44,707 nt of DNA from Clostridiaceae bacterium (GCA_021769555.1 JAETSR010000016.1:1-44707), one strand, 5' to 3'. Shown: positions 33,651 through 41,746, counted from the first letter of the stretch. Notes: generated by a model from the sequence alone, not told the origin. Numbers and translations are program-made.

Positions 33651-34088
33651 ATGTACAGAGAGATGAGCCTGGAGGACGCTGAAAAGGTGCTCCCCCTCTA
33701 TATCGACTACTATAACACCTGTGAGGAGGGCGTATGGACTTGGGAGACGGCCGGGCGGCGCATACGCCAGGTGCTGGGGATGGACGGCGGATACGGACTG
33801 CTGCTTGAGGACGAAGGAGGCACGGCTGGATTTATCATGGGCTATTTCAAGCAGTATGATGACCTCACCTCTTTTGTCCTGGAGGAGATAGTGATAGAGC
33901 GCACCCGCCAGGGCAGGGGACTGGGCTCGGCGCTGCTCAAGGAGACAGAGAGCCGGGTCCGAGGGCTTGACGCCGCGGGAGTTGAGCTGAACTCGGTGAA
34001 TGATGATATGCACGCCCATTTTTACGGTAAAGCCGGATATGGGGACGCGAAAAATTTTGTGCAGAAGGTGAAATGGTTCAATGCCTAA
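33651..34088 (+). CDS. GNAT-family N-acetyltransferase
   Basis: 145-aa GNAT domain with the acetyl-CoA loop ERTRQGRGLGSALL and a C-terminal LNSVNDDMHAHFYGKAGYGDAKNFV. Substrate unknown. AAAGGAG precedes the ATG. It overlaps the CrtO-like gene by 8 nt. Confidence 0.88.
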   Translation: MYREMSLEDAEKVLPLYIDYYNTCEEGVWTWETAGRRIRQVLGMDGGYGLLLEDEGGTAGFIMGYFKQYDDLTSFVLEEIVIERTRQGRGLGSALLKETESRVRGLDAAGVELNSVNDDMHAHFYGKAGYGDAKNFVQKVKWFNA

Positions 34089-34608
34089 GATAATAAAGAC
34101 GTCAGTGGCGCTGAGCCTTTTGGGGACGGCGCTGGCGGCAGCGCTGTACTGTGTTTTTCCCATAGGCATACTTCTGACTCTCGCCATAACCCTCGGCACT
34201 ATCGCCTACCACCTTCTTGTCCGTCTGCTGATGGGGTCTGTCTTAGGCAGCCCGGCTTTAGTGCGCCCGGACTATGCAGGGGGATGGTTCCGGGTCCGTC
34301 CGTGGGAGCAGAGGCTTTACAAGGCTCTGAAGGTGAAGGCCTGGAAGAATAAGCTGCCTACATACAGCCCGGAGGGGTTTTCCCATAAGCTGCACAGCTG
34401 GGAGGAGATAGCCGCGAATATGTGCCGGTCCGAGCTTGTGCATGAGGCGAATGCGGCTTTGAGCTTTGTGCCCCTGGCTTTCTCCATAAAATTCGGCTCT
34501 TTCGGAGTTTTTCTCGCCACCTCAGTATGCGGCGCGGCCTTTGACTTGGCCTTTGTAATCATACAGCGCTATAATAGGGGGAGGATATCAAGGCTCATCT
34601 CCCGATAA
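34081..34608 (+). CDS. CrtO-like acyltransferase-family membrane protein
   Basis: 175-aa protein with two N-terminal TM helices (about 7-52), the block RPWEQRLYKALKVKAWKNKLPTY and ELVHEANAALSFVPL, then two further hydrophobic helices. The blocks resemble the glycosyl-4,4'-diaponeurosporenoate acyltransferase (CrtO) family, but no carotenoid genes are nearby, so it probably acts on another lipid or sugar. It converges on the penicillin-binding protein gene with a 21-bp overlap of coding sequence. Confidence 0.6.
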   Translation: MPKIIKTSVALSLLGTALAAALYCVFPIGILLTLAITLGTIAYHLLVRLLMGSVLGSPALVRPDYAGGWFRVRPWEQRLYKALKVKAWKNKLPTYSPEGFSHKLHSWEEIAANMCRSELVHEANAALSFVPLAFSIKFGSFGVFLATSVCGAAFDLAFVIIQRYNRGRISRLISR

Positions 34609-36210
34609 GCCCTCCCCAATCTCCCGGAACACCTCAGCGGCCCTGCCGCTGTCCGTATCACCCTCCCTGAGCACGGTGATACAGTACCTGGGCCCGGAGC
34701 TGTCGCTGATGAAGCCGCAGTACCAGAAGTTCATAAGCTCCCGGCCGTTTTCATATACGCCGGTCTGAGCGGTGCCGGTCTTGATGCCGCTGACGCAGTT
34801 TTCAGGGGCGGCTTTGGAGCCGGTGCCGTCTTTTGCAGCGCCTATAAGGTACTGCTGAAGAAGCCTTGCGGTGCGGGAGCTCATGGCGGTGCGTGATATG
34901 TCGGATATGGGGGTCTGGGGAGTGAGCTTCCTCTCGCCGCTGACGGTGCCCGCAATGAGCTTCGGGGAGCGGTACTCCCCTCCGGAGGCTATGGCGTTAA
35001 GAACGCCGCACATCTGCAGGGGCGTGACAGTCAGACTGCCCTGGCCGAAGGAGAAGTTCGCAAGGGCCCGGAAGTTATGCAGGCTCTCAATCTCAGGCAG
35101 CTCTCCCCCGGAGCTGTAGAGCCCGCGGCCGAACTCCTGGCCCTCGCCGAGGCCCAAATCATAGGCCATGCTCAGCACAGGCTGGCCCCCAAGGGCCCGG
35201 GCGGTGCTGATGAAGTAGCCGTTGCAGGATTTTGAAATGGCCTCCTGCAGGTCCACCCTGCCGTGGGGCAGGCCGTCGAAGCAGTGGAACATGAGCCCTC
35301 CGGCGTTTAGTGAGCCGGTGCAGTCAAAGGTCCTGAGCACAGAGCCCTCCTCAAGGGCCGCAGCCGCCGTCACCAGCTTAAAGACGGAGCCGGGGGCGTA
35401 AGCGCTGAAAGCGCGGTTGAGAAGTGGAGAGTCCGGGTCCTTTGAGGCCTCGTCTATCCTGTCCTGCTGAAAGTCCGGCAGGCTCACCAGCGCTCGGATT
35501 TCACAGTTTGGAACCTCCGTTACGACCACAGCCCCCTTGCCAAGGCCCTTTGAGGCCCGCTCGCAGAGGAGCTGTATGTCCCGGTCGATGGTGACGGCGA
35601 CGCCTCCTGCGGTGTACTCCATGCTGTTTTCCACAAGGCGTTCAGCACCGGCTATGGCCCGGCCCAGGGCGTCCACCTGGTAGTACACGGTGAGATGGCC
35701 GCTGTAGAGGGAGAGCGCGTCGTCCATGCAGAGCTCCACGCCTGAGGCCCCACGGCCCATGCCGTCAAGGTAGCCTATCACATGGGGGCAGAGCTGATTC
35801 TCCGAGTACCTTTTGGGCACCGAGAAGCAGTCTATGCACTGGTGCTCGATGGGCCTCTCCAGCTCCAGGGTGAAGGGCTTGCCGTCCTCAAGGGCCAGGG
35901 CAAGCCTGTCGCGGACGCGCCCGTATGTGGCGGTCTCAACAGCGCCTATGGACTCTATGGTGGGGGCTATCGCCGCGGCCCAGCGGCTGGTGGTGCCGGT
36001 AAGGGGCTTAAGGCTGCAGTCGTATATGGTCCCCCGGGAGCTGGCCGCGTCCAAACGGTAGAGGCTCTGCTGGCCCGCGGCCGCAACATACTCCGCGTTG
36101 CCGGACACATGGGCAAGGGTGTGCCCGCCGAAGGCCATCAGGGACAGTATCGCCAGGAGCATAAGATAGGCCCGAAGCTTTATAAGGGAGCGCTTTTTCG
36201 TACTTTTCAC
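34588..36210 (-). CDS. Class B penicillin-binding protein (transpeptidase)
   Basis: Peptidoglycan transpeptidase, 540 aa, anchored by one N-terminal TM helix (about 12-30). A dimerisation domain is followed by the transpeptidase domain with SxxK (Ser275-Lys278), SCN (328-330) and KTG (477-479) in the right order and spacing. It is shorter than typical FtsI/PBP2 and lacks PASTA domains; it is closest in build to PbpA/SpoVD-like proteins of spore formers. GTG start with AGAGGTGA 4 nt upstream. It is monocistronic. Confidence 0.9.
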   Translation of the reverse strand: MKSTKKRSLIKLRAYLMLLAILSLMAFGGHTLAHVSGNAEYVAAAGQQSLYRLDAASSRGTIYDCSLKPLTGTTSRWAAAIAPTIESIGAVETATYGRVRDRLALALEDGKPFTLELERPIEHQCIDCFSVPKRYSENQLCPHVIGYLDGMGRGASGVELCMDDALSLYSGHLTVYYQVDALGRAIAGAERLVENSMEYTAGGVAVTIDRDIQLLCERASKGLGKGAVVVTEVPNCEIRALVSLPDFQQDRIDEASKDPDSPLLNRAFSAYAPGSVFKLVTAAAALEEGSVLRTFDCTGSLNAGGLMFHCFDGLPHGRVDLQEAISKSCNGYFISTARALGGQPVLSMAYDLGLGEGQEFGRGLYSSGGELPEIESLHNFRALANFSFGQGSLTVTPLQMCGVLNAIASGGEYRSPKLIAGTVSGERKLTPQTPISDISRTAMSSRTARLLQQYLIGAAKDGTGSKAAPENCVSGIKTGTAQTGVYENGRELMNFWYCGFISDSSGPRYCITVLREGDTDSGRAAEVFREIGEGLSGDEP

Positions 36211-36309
36211 GGTATCACCTCTGGGTCAGTATGCGTAAAATCCCGCAGGAAATACGAATTTTCCGGGGATTTTGTGGGAGCTTATACCTAAGAAAAGGGG
36301 GCGCTTTTT

Positions 36310-36669
36310 GTGGACAATAAGTGGAGATATTCTGTTACAGGGAGCCTTGCGGGGCTGGCAAACGGACTGTTCGGCTCGGGAGGAGGGCTCTTTCTTGTGC
36401 CCATGCTTACCCGCTGGACGGGCCTTCCGGAGCGCAAGGCCTTCGCCACATCCGTGGGGGTCATACTGCCCTTATCGGTAGTCTCGGCGGCAGTGTACTT
36501 TTTCAAGGGGGCAATAGACCTTAAACTGGCATGGCCATACCTTATAGGCGGGGCCATAGGAGGGCTTATGTCCGGAAGGGTGTTTAAAAAAGTGCCGGTG
36601 AAATGGCTGAGAAGGGGCTTCGGGGCGCTGATGATATATTGCGGGGCAAAGGCGGTGCTGGGGCTGTGA
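36310..36669 (+). CDS. TauE/SafE-type transporter, N-terminal half
   Basis: 119 aa, half the usual length of a TSUP/TauE-SafE anion exporter. It has the family repeat motif GLANGLFGSGGGLFLVPML and about four TM helices. GTG start with AAAGGGGG 8 nt upstream. Its stop overlaps the GTG start of the second half, so the two products are made together and presumably form a heterodimeric transporter. Confidence 0.82.
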   Translation: MDNKWRYSVTGSLAGLANGLFGSGGGLFLVPMLTRWTGLPERKAFATSVGVILPLSVVSAAVYFFKGAIDLKLAWPYLIGGAIGGLMSGRVFKKVPVKWLRRGFGALMIYCGAKAVLGL

Positions 36670-37037
36670 GCACGGTTATAGCGGTTTTGATAGGCGCCCT
36701 TACAGGGGTGCTCTCGGGCTTTGGCGTTGGGGGAGGCACTCTCCTGATTTTGTGGATGACGGCGGTCGTGGGTATCGGCCAGGCCCAGGCAGGCGGGGTA
36801 AACCTTCTGTACTTCACGGCCTGCGCGCTTCCGGCAATTTTCGGGCATATAAAAAACGGCCTCATCGAAAGGAAGGCCGTTTTATGGTGTACGCTCTTCG
36901 GTGTGCCCGCCTGCATAGCCGGCGCGCTTTTAGCGGCGGGGATGGATATGGGCCTTTTAAGGAGGCTCTTTGGCGGGTTCATACTGGTGATAGGGCTTAG
37001 GGAGCTGTTCTGCAGGGAAAAGCCTCAGCCCCGGTAG
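36666..37037 (+). CDS. TauE/SafE-type transporter, C-terminal half
   Basis: 123 aa with the second copy of the repeat motif (GVLSGFGVGGGTLLILWM) and about four TM helices. I take the GTG at 36666, which shares bases with the stop of the first half (GTGA), as the start; an ATG 63 nt earlier would give a non-hydrophobic, Gly/Arg-rich extension. Its end overlaps the convergent HdeD-like gene by 13 bp. Confidence 0.82.
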   Translation: MSTVIAVLIGALTGVLSGFGVGGGTLLILWMTAVVGIGQAQAGGVNLLYFTACALPAIFGHIKNGLIERKAVLWCTLFGVPACIAGALLAAGMDMGLLRRLFGGFILVIGLRELFCREKPQPR

Positions 37038-37555
37038 AGCTTGTCGGCCAGCATAGTGTTCACAAGGGTGGACACGCCGTCGAACACAAAGCCAATGCCC
37101 ACGAATCTGATGAGCGCCTCCACGGTCCCGAAGGGGTTGAGCACCATCACCGCCCCGAACACTGCCAGCACTAATGCCGAGATAAAGGACCCCCACCACT
37201 TCTCAAAGCCCAGGGCCTTCATGTCCAGGGCCCGCTTTATGGCTGCTACGCTGTCCACCAGGATATAAAGCCCCAGTGCCGCAGGGATTATCGACACGAT
37301 GAACCGGGGAGACACCAGCAGGAACGCCCCGAGCACCACCAGCACAACGCCGATGAACATGTCGAAGCGCTGGCCGTACTCCATGCCGGATTTTCTGTAG
37401 GCCAAAATCCTGGATATGCCGTACCAGAGGGTGACGGCCCCGATGAGAAAGCATGCCCAGCGGATGGCCTTGCCCGGGGCTATTATGAGCACCAGGCCCA
37501 GCAGTGTGTAAAGTATTGAGGTGGAGATTATGCTGTTCTTAAAATCTTTAAGCAT
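37025..37555 (-). CDS. HdeD/DUF308 family membrane protein
   Basis: 176 aa with six predicted TM helices in three similar pairs (each ends in GxxxLxxG-type turns such as FLIGAVTLWYGI, ALGLYILVDSV, FVGIGFVFDGV). Matches the DUF308/HdeD repeat family, linked to acid resistance in enterics; no function is known in clostridia. AAAGGA precedes the ATG. Confidence 0.85.
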   Translation of the reverse strand: MLKDFKNSIISTSILYTLLGLVLIIAPGKAIRWACFLIGAVTLWYGISRILAYRKSGMEYGQRFDMFIGVVLVVLGAFLLVSPRFIVSIIPAALGLYILVDSVAAIKRALDMKALGFEKWWGSFISALVLAVFGAVMVLNPFGTVEALIRFVGIGFVFDGVSTLVNTMLADKLYRG

Positions 37556-37580
37556 ATTTATATTCCTTTCCTGTAGTTAT

Positions 37581-38405
37581 TCACTGTATAAGCTTCACGG
37601 ACTGTAGGCTCTTCTCTGCCCCGCACTGCTCCACATAGGGCCTAAGGGCCTCATAAGCCTCCTCAGGACTTTTTTTATCGGAGAAGAAATATGTCCACTG
37701 GGAGAGATTACTGTGTGCATAGTTACAGTGTATGTTCCCGGTATACACCTGGACTATGGGGTCGGTTATTGAGCCGTCCTCACATATAATATCCTCCCGG
37801 TACACCGGGTACTTCTGGCCGTCCTTAACATAGATGATGTTTACAGTAAGGTCGCTTTCGTTGAGCCCCAGGAGTTCGCCGAGCCCGGCGTCCTCGTTAT
37901 AGCTGTTTTCGGCCTCCACCTTTTCAAAGTAGAACCGGGACCTGTACGCCTCTATTATGTCCTGCTCTCTGTCTCTGTATTTTTCGGGGACGAGAATGTT
38001 TTGGGTGCGGTCGTCGATAACCAGACTTTCACTGGCGGGAATACCGCCGCCGGTAGTTATGCCGTGGATATCCAGGTAGTTTTTGTCCACGCTTACACAG
38101 TACCCGGCGGGGTCTATCTCAACGGGCAGGTCCATCCGATTCATCTCATAGAGGGGCGTGCCCTCGCCGTCGATATCCTGGAAGTTATAGGCGTTCATCA
38201 CAAAGGCGCCGGCATTCTCCTCCAAAAGGGGCAGAAGTTCCTGGCTCCGCTTCGCTATTTCAAGATACGTCTGAGGGTCGTCCTCGCCGCTGTACTTCAG
38301 GACGGTGGTATAGAGGTGCTGTCCTGACTTCTCCCCGCCCTTCTGGCACCCGAACAGAACCAGTGCGCACAGGCAGAGCGCTAAGCATAGAGCTGTCTTT
38401 TTCAT
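37581..38405 (-). CDS. Lipoprotein resembling DUF1430 ectodomains
   Basis: 274-aa lipoprotein: signal peptide 1-19 with lipobox LFGC and lipidated Cys20, then a soluble extracytoplasmic domain. Segments NYLDIHGI, NILVPEKYRDRE, IIYVKDGQKYPVY and DPIVQVYTGNI recall the extracellular part of DUF1430 integral membrane proteins that accompany bacteriocin-type ABC exporters, but here there are no further TM helices. The assignment is from memory of the family and is tentative. Start codon and AAGGAG site are enclosed by an inverted repeat (separate entry). The downstream HdeD-like gene faces the same way but 25 nt after it. Confidence 0.75.
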   Translation of the reverse strand: MKKTALCLALCLCALVLFGCQKGGEKSGQHLYTTVLKYSGEDDPQTYLEIAKRSQELLPLLEENAGAFVMNAYNFQDIDGEGTPLYEMNRMDLPVEIDPAGYCVSVDKNYLDIHGITTGGGIPASESLVIDDRTQNILVPEKYRDREQDIIEAYRSRFYFEKVEAENSYNEDAGLGELLGLNESDLTVNIIYVKDGQKYPVYREDIICEDGSITDPIVQVYTGNIHCNYAHSNLSQWTYFFSDKKSPEEAYEALRPYVEQCGAEKSLQSVKLIQ

Positions 38406-38448
38406 GAGGTATCACTCCTTGGTGGTTTCTGGGATAATGATACCTCAT
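38404..38448 (-). promoter_or_regulatory. Start-codon-sequestering inverted repeat of the lipoprotein gene
   Basis: Perfect 11-bp arms ATGAGGTATCA and TGATACCTCAT (plus strand 38404-38414 and 38438-38448) with a 23-nt loop. In the mRNA the 3' arm includes the first two bases of the AUG and the AAGGAG site lies at the end of the loop. It could be a translation-control hairpin or a DNA operator. Confidence 0.75.
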
Positions 38449-38486
38449 ACTTTGAAATAATGGCTTGCGGGTTTCTGAAATATTTC

Positions 38487-39047
38487 TTACTCTTGCGGGA
38501 GCTTCTTTATCATGATGTACTCATTATGCAGGCTGCCGTCCTTGAAACGATAGGCGTCCGGGCGCACGCCCACTATCCTAAAGCCCATCTTCTCATAGAG
38601 CCCCCGGGCCCGGGCGTTGCCCTCTACGAACTCCAGCTCCAGCTGGGTCACTCCCTCCCAGCCCCGGGCGATTTGCTCTATCTCTTTGAACATGGCCGTG
38701 CCTATGCCCTGGCCCCAGTATTCTTTCAGCAGGGCGATGGCGATGAAAGCGCGGTGGCGCACCTTCATCATAGGGTTGCGGTGAACACTGCAATTCCCGG
38801 CAATCTTACCGTCTATCTCACACACCAGCACGGCGACGTTTTCATTGGAGTTGTTGTCCTCTACCCACTTGGCCTCCCCCTCGGCGGTGTATTTTGCGCA
38901 CTCCTCGGGGTAGCGCATGATGAAGTCCGACTCCCCGGCGGACTGCACCAGGTAGTCCAGGAGGCCGGGAATATCCTCATTTCTGGGGTTACGAAGGACT
39001 GCCTTTCTGCCGTCCCTTAGTGTAAAAGTCACTTCTCTTGTAAGCAT
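38487..39047 (-). CDS. GNAT-family acetyltransferase coupled to the acyl-CoA synthetase
   Basis: 186-aa GNAT protein with acetyl-CoA loop LLKEYWGQGIGTAMF and C-terminal EGNARARGLYEKMGFRIVG. Its ATG shares a base with the synthetase stop (TAATG), and its ribosome binding site is inside the last codons of that gene, so the two are made together. GNAT enzymes next to AMP-forming CoA ligases can acetylate the ligase's catalytic lysine (AcuA/Pat type); that role is inference here. Ribosomal RimJ/RimL-like or small-molecule substrates are alternatives. Confidence 0.85.
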   Translation of the reverse strand: MLTREVTFTLRDGRKAVLRNPRNEDIPGLLDYLVQSAGESDFIMRYPEECAKYTAEGEAKWVEDNNSNENVAVLVCEIDGKIAGNCSVHRNPMMKVRHRAFIAIALLKEYWGQGIGTAMFKEIEQIARGWEGVTQLELEFVEGNARARGLYEKMGFRIVGVRPDAYRFKDGSLHNEYIMIKKLPQE

Positions 39048-41344
39048 TATTTATCCTCCTCCCTTATCTGCACCCGCCTTATCTTGCCGCTGATGGTCTT
39101 GGGCAGGTCCTCCCGGAACTCAACTATGCGGGGGTACTTATAGGGCGCGGTGTGCTTTTTCACGTAGGTCTGTATCTCTTTTTTCAGCTCGTCGGTGCCC
39201 TCGGTGCCCCGGGTAAGGACTATCGTGGCCTTTACCACTTGCCCCCGGATGGGGTCGGGCACGGCGGTGACGGCGCACTCCAGGACGTAGGGGAGCTCCA
39301 TCAGGACGCTCTCAATCTCAAAGGGCCCGATACGGTAGCCCGAGGACTTTATCACGTCGTCCGTGCGGCCAACATACCAGAAATAGCCGTCCTCATCCCG
39401 CCAGGCGGTGTCCCCGGTGTGGTACATGCCGTCATGCCAGGATTCATTAGTCTGCTCCTCGTTCTGATAGTACCCGAGGAACAAGCCGCAGGGCACGTTT
39501 TTATCCGTGCGTATCACAATCTCGCCGGTCTCACCAACAGGGGCGGAGGTGCCGTCGGGGAGGACTATATCAACGTCATACAGGGGGCTCGGCACGCCCA
39601 TTGAGCCCACCCTCGGGATGGTGCCTACGGGATTGTATATGACGCAGGTGGTCTCTGTCTGGCCGAAGCCCTCCATAAGGGCAAGGCCCGTGGCCCGCTT
39701 CCACTGCTCGTATACCTCCGGGTTCAGGGCCTCGCCGGCGGTGGTGGAGTACTCTATGCCGGAGAGGTCGTACTTGCTGAGGTCCTCTTTTATAAAGAAG
39801 CGGTACATAGTCGGTGGGGCACAGAAGGTGGTAATTTTGTACTTTGCAAACATGGGCAGGATGTCGTGGGCGTCGAACTTGTCGAAGTCGTAGGTGAATA
39901 TGGCCGCCTCGCACATCCACTGGCCGTAGTACTTCCCCCACATGGCCTTGCCCCAGCCGGTGTCGGAGATGGTAAAATGCAGGCCGTCGGGGTTCACGTT
40001 ATGCCAGTATCTTGCGGTTATATAGTGCCCCAGGGCATACTTATAGCTGTGCACGGCTATCTTCGGGTAGCCGGTGGTGCCCGAGGTGAAGTACATGAGC
40101 ATGGGGTCGCTGCCGGCGGGGGAGTCGGGCTTTCTCTCGTATACATCCGGGAAGGCGGCCATCTCCTTGTCAAAGTCGTGCCAGCCCAGCCTGTTTTCCC
40201 CCGCCATTATCTTCACTTGCACCTCCGGGCAGTTTTTCGCCGCCCTGTCCGCCTCGTCGGCAGTCTGGCCGTCTGAGGTGCAGAGTATGGCCTTGACCCC
40301 CGCCGCCTTGAAGCGGTAGTCGAAGTCGTGCTCCATGAGAAGGTGCGTGGCGGGGATTATCACCGCGCCCATCTTGTGCAGTGCGGTTATCACGTACCAG
40401 AACTGGTAGTGCCGCTTTAGCACCACCAGCACCCGGTCCCCCCGCCTTATGCCCAGGCTCTCAAGATAATTGGCCGTCTGGTTTGAGAGCCTGCTGATGT
40501 CCGAGAAGGTGAAGCGGCGTTCCCGCTTCTCGTGGTCCAGATGGAGCATGGCGAGCCGGTCAGGTTCCCTACGGGCTATCTCGTCCACCACGTCAAAAGC
40601 AAAGTTGAAATTATCCTCGTTCTTGAATTTTATGCCGTTCAGTATGCCGTTTTCGTCTAAAGAGGTCTCTATAAAGGGGTCGGCAACGCTTGCCCTTGGC
40701 TGGCGGGCGAGCTTGCGGTCTATAAGGGTCTGGAAGCGGTCGGCCTCAGGGGGCATATCCTCACTTCCCTTCATAACCATTGCGTAGAGCTGGCAGTCCT
40801 CCCCGCCGGTGGCTATCATGCCGTGGGGCGTGCCGGAGTTGTAGTAGATGGAGTCGCCCTCGTTGAGGACTTCGATGTGGCTGCCTATCTGGGCCTTCAT
40901 GGAGCCCTTCACAACTATGTCAAATTCCTGCCCGGCGTGGGAGGCGAGCTTTATTGCCACATGCTGCTCAGCTTCAGAGTAGGGCATTGTGACAAAGAAC
41001 GGCTCGGCGGTCTTGTTCTTAAATAGCGGGGCTAAGTTCAGATACTTGAACCCGTGGCGGCGGGTGATGGGCAGGCCGTCCCCGTGGCGCACGATGGTAT
41101 AGCTGGACAGAGTGGGGCTCACCCCGCGGATAAGGTCGGTGGGGTCCACGCCGAAGCGCTTTGCGCACTTATAGATGAAGGTGAAGCTGAAATCCTGCTC
41201 TCCCTCCTCACAGCGTACATACTCCTCCGGGCCCACGCCTGTGCAGCGGGCCATCTCATCCTCTGAAAGTCCGGTTATCTCTCTCATGGTGCGTATGCGC
41301 TGGGCAACCTCTTTCAGCTGGGCTTTCAAATCTGTTTTTTCCAT
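39047..41344 (-). CDS. XRE-cupin-acyl-CoA synthetase fusion
   Basis: 765-aa fusion. Residues about 8-72 are an XRE-type helix-turn-helix, about 105-195 a cupin (HAGQEFDIVVKGS, then NSGTPHG), and about 235-765 an AMP-forming acyl-CoA synthetase with YFTSGTTGYPK, TAGEALNP, GFGQTET, the hinge region YHTGDTAWRD and the catalytic Lys754 in ISGKIRRV. The ligase part is most like medium-chain/acetate-butyrate CoA ligases. The first two domains alone would be a typical metabolite-responsive repressor. AGGGGG lies 7 nt before the ATG. Expression is controlled by the T-box leader upstream. The acid substrate is unknown. Confidence 0.9.
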   Translation of the reverse strand: MEKTDLKAQLKEVAQRIRTMREITGLSEDEMARCTGVGPEEYVRCEEGEQDFSFTFIYKCAKRFGVDPTDLIRGVSPTLSSYTIVRHGDGLPITRRHGFKYLNLAPLFKNKTAEPFFVTMPYSEAEQHVAIKLASHAGQEFDIVVKGSMKAQIGSHIEVLNEGDSIYYNSGTPHGMIATGGEDCQLYAMVMKGSEDMPPEADRFQTLIDRKLARQPRASVADPFIETSLDENGILNGIKFKNEDNFNFAFDVVDEIARREPDRLAMLHLDHEKRERRFTFSDISRLSNQTANYLESLGIRRGDRVLVVLKRHYQFWYVITALHKMGAVIIPATHLLMEHDFDYRFKAAGVKAILCTSDGQTADEADRAAKNCPEVQVKIMAGENRLGWHDFDKEMAAFPDVYERKPDSPAGSDPMLMYFTSGTTGYPKIAVHSYKYALGHYITARYWHNVNPDGLHFTISDTGWGKAMWGKYYGQWMCEAAIFTYDFDKFDAHDILPMFAKYKITTFCAPPTMYRFFIKEDLSKYDLSGIEYSTTAGEALNPEVYEQWKRATGLALMEGFGQTETTCVIYNPVGTIPRVGSMGVPSPLYDVDIVLPDGTSAPVGETGEIVIRTDKNVPCGLFLGYYQNEEQTNESWHDGMYHTGDTAWRDEDGYFWYVGRTDDVIKSSGYRIGPFEIESVLMELPYVLECAVTAVPDPIRGQVVKATIVLTRGTEGTDELKKEIQTYVKKHTAPYKYPRIVEFREDLPKTISGKIRRVQIREEDK

Positions 41345-41398
41345 TGGGCATCCCCCTAGTTAAGTAGTATGTATATTATTTTGCACATTCCTATCGAT

Positions 41399-41710
41399 AA
41401 AAAAACCGTCCCATAGGAATTACCTATGAGACGGATATGCTCCGCGGTACCACTCATATTGCAGAATCTATACAAAAACCCTGCCTCTCAAAACGTCAGG
41501 CTCAAGCAAGCCCCTGCTCTAACGCGGCATACACGGGAGGCGTCTACTGCCACAGCCCAAAAGAAGGCTTTGGGTTCGGGCCTCCGGCTCGGAAGGGATA
41601 AGCGCTTTGGGGACGTCACGCCGGCTCGCAGCGGCCGCCGGCTCTCTGTGGAGACAGGCCCCAGGCCTTCTTCGTCATCGCCTTTAAGAATATGCAGTTG
41701 ATAAATATAT
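41399..41710 (-). promoter_or_regulatory. T-box riboswitch upstream of the acyl-CoA synthetase
   Basis: Minus-strand leader of about 310 nt. It contains the conserved T-box GAGTGGTACCGCGG (41455-41442), a Stem I start GATGACGAAG (41679-41670), the distal Stem I block AGAGAGC (41647-41641) and a terminator: 12-bp stem 41406-41417/41423-41434 followed by seven T (41399-41405). UGGU in the bulge implies a tRNA with discriminator A. The presumed specifier region (41608-41596, AAAGCGCTTATCC) contains Leu (CTT, TTA) and Ile (ATC) codons, but the exact codon is not resolved; no canonical AGUA/GAA pair is seen. Uncharged tRNA would let transcription continue into the synthetase. Confidence 0.92.
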
Positions 41711-41717
41711 TTTGTCT

Positions 41718-41746
41718 ATTATACACTGATTTGAGATAAATGTCAA
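41718..41746 (-). promoter_or_regulatory. Promoter of the T-box leader
   Basis: Minus-strand TTGACA (41741-41746), 17-bp spacer, TATAAT (41718-41723), a perfect consensus. The -35 box overlaps the end of rsgA. Confidence 0.9.

Noticed and set aside
41399-41710. Plus-strand gene of 91 codons over the T-box
   Set aside because: Conserved riboswitch sequence and terminator on the minus strand explain the region; the frame has no ribosome binding site.
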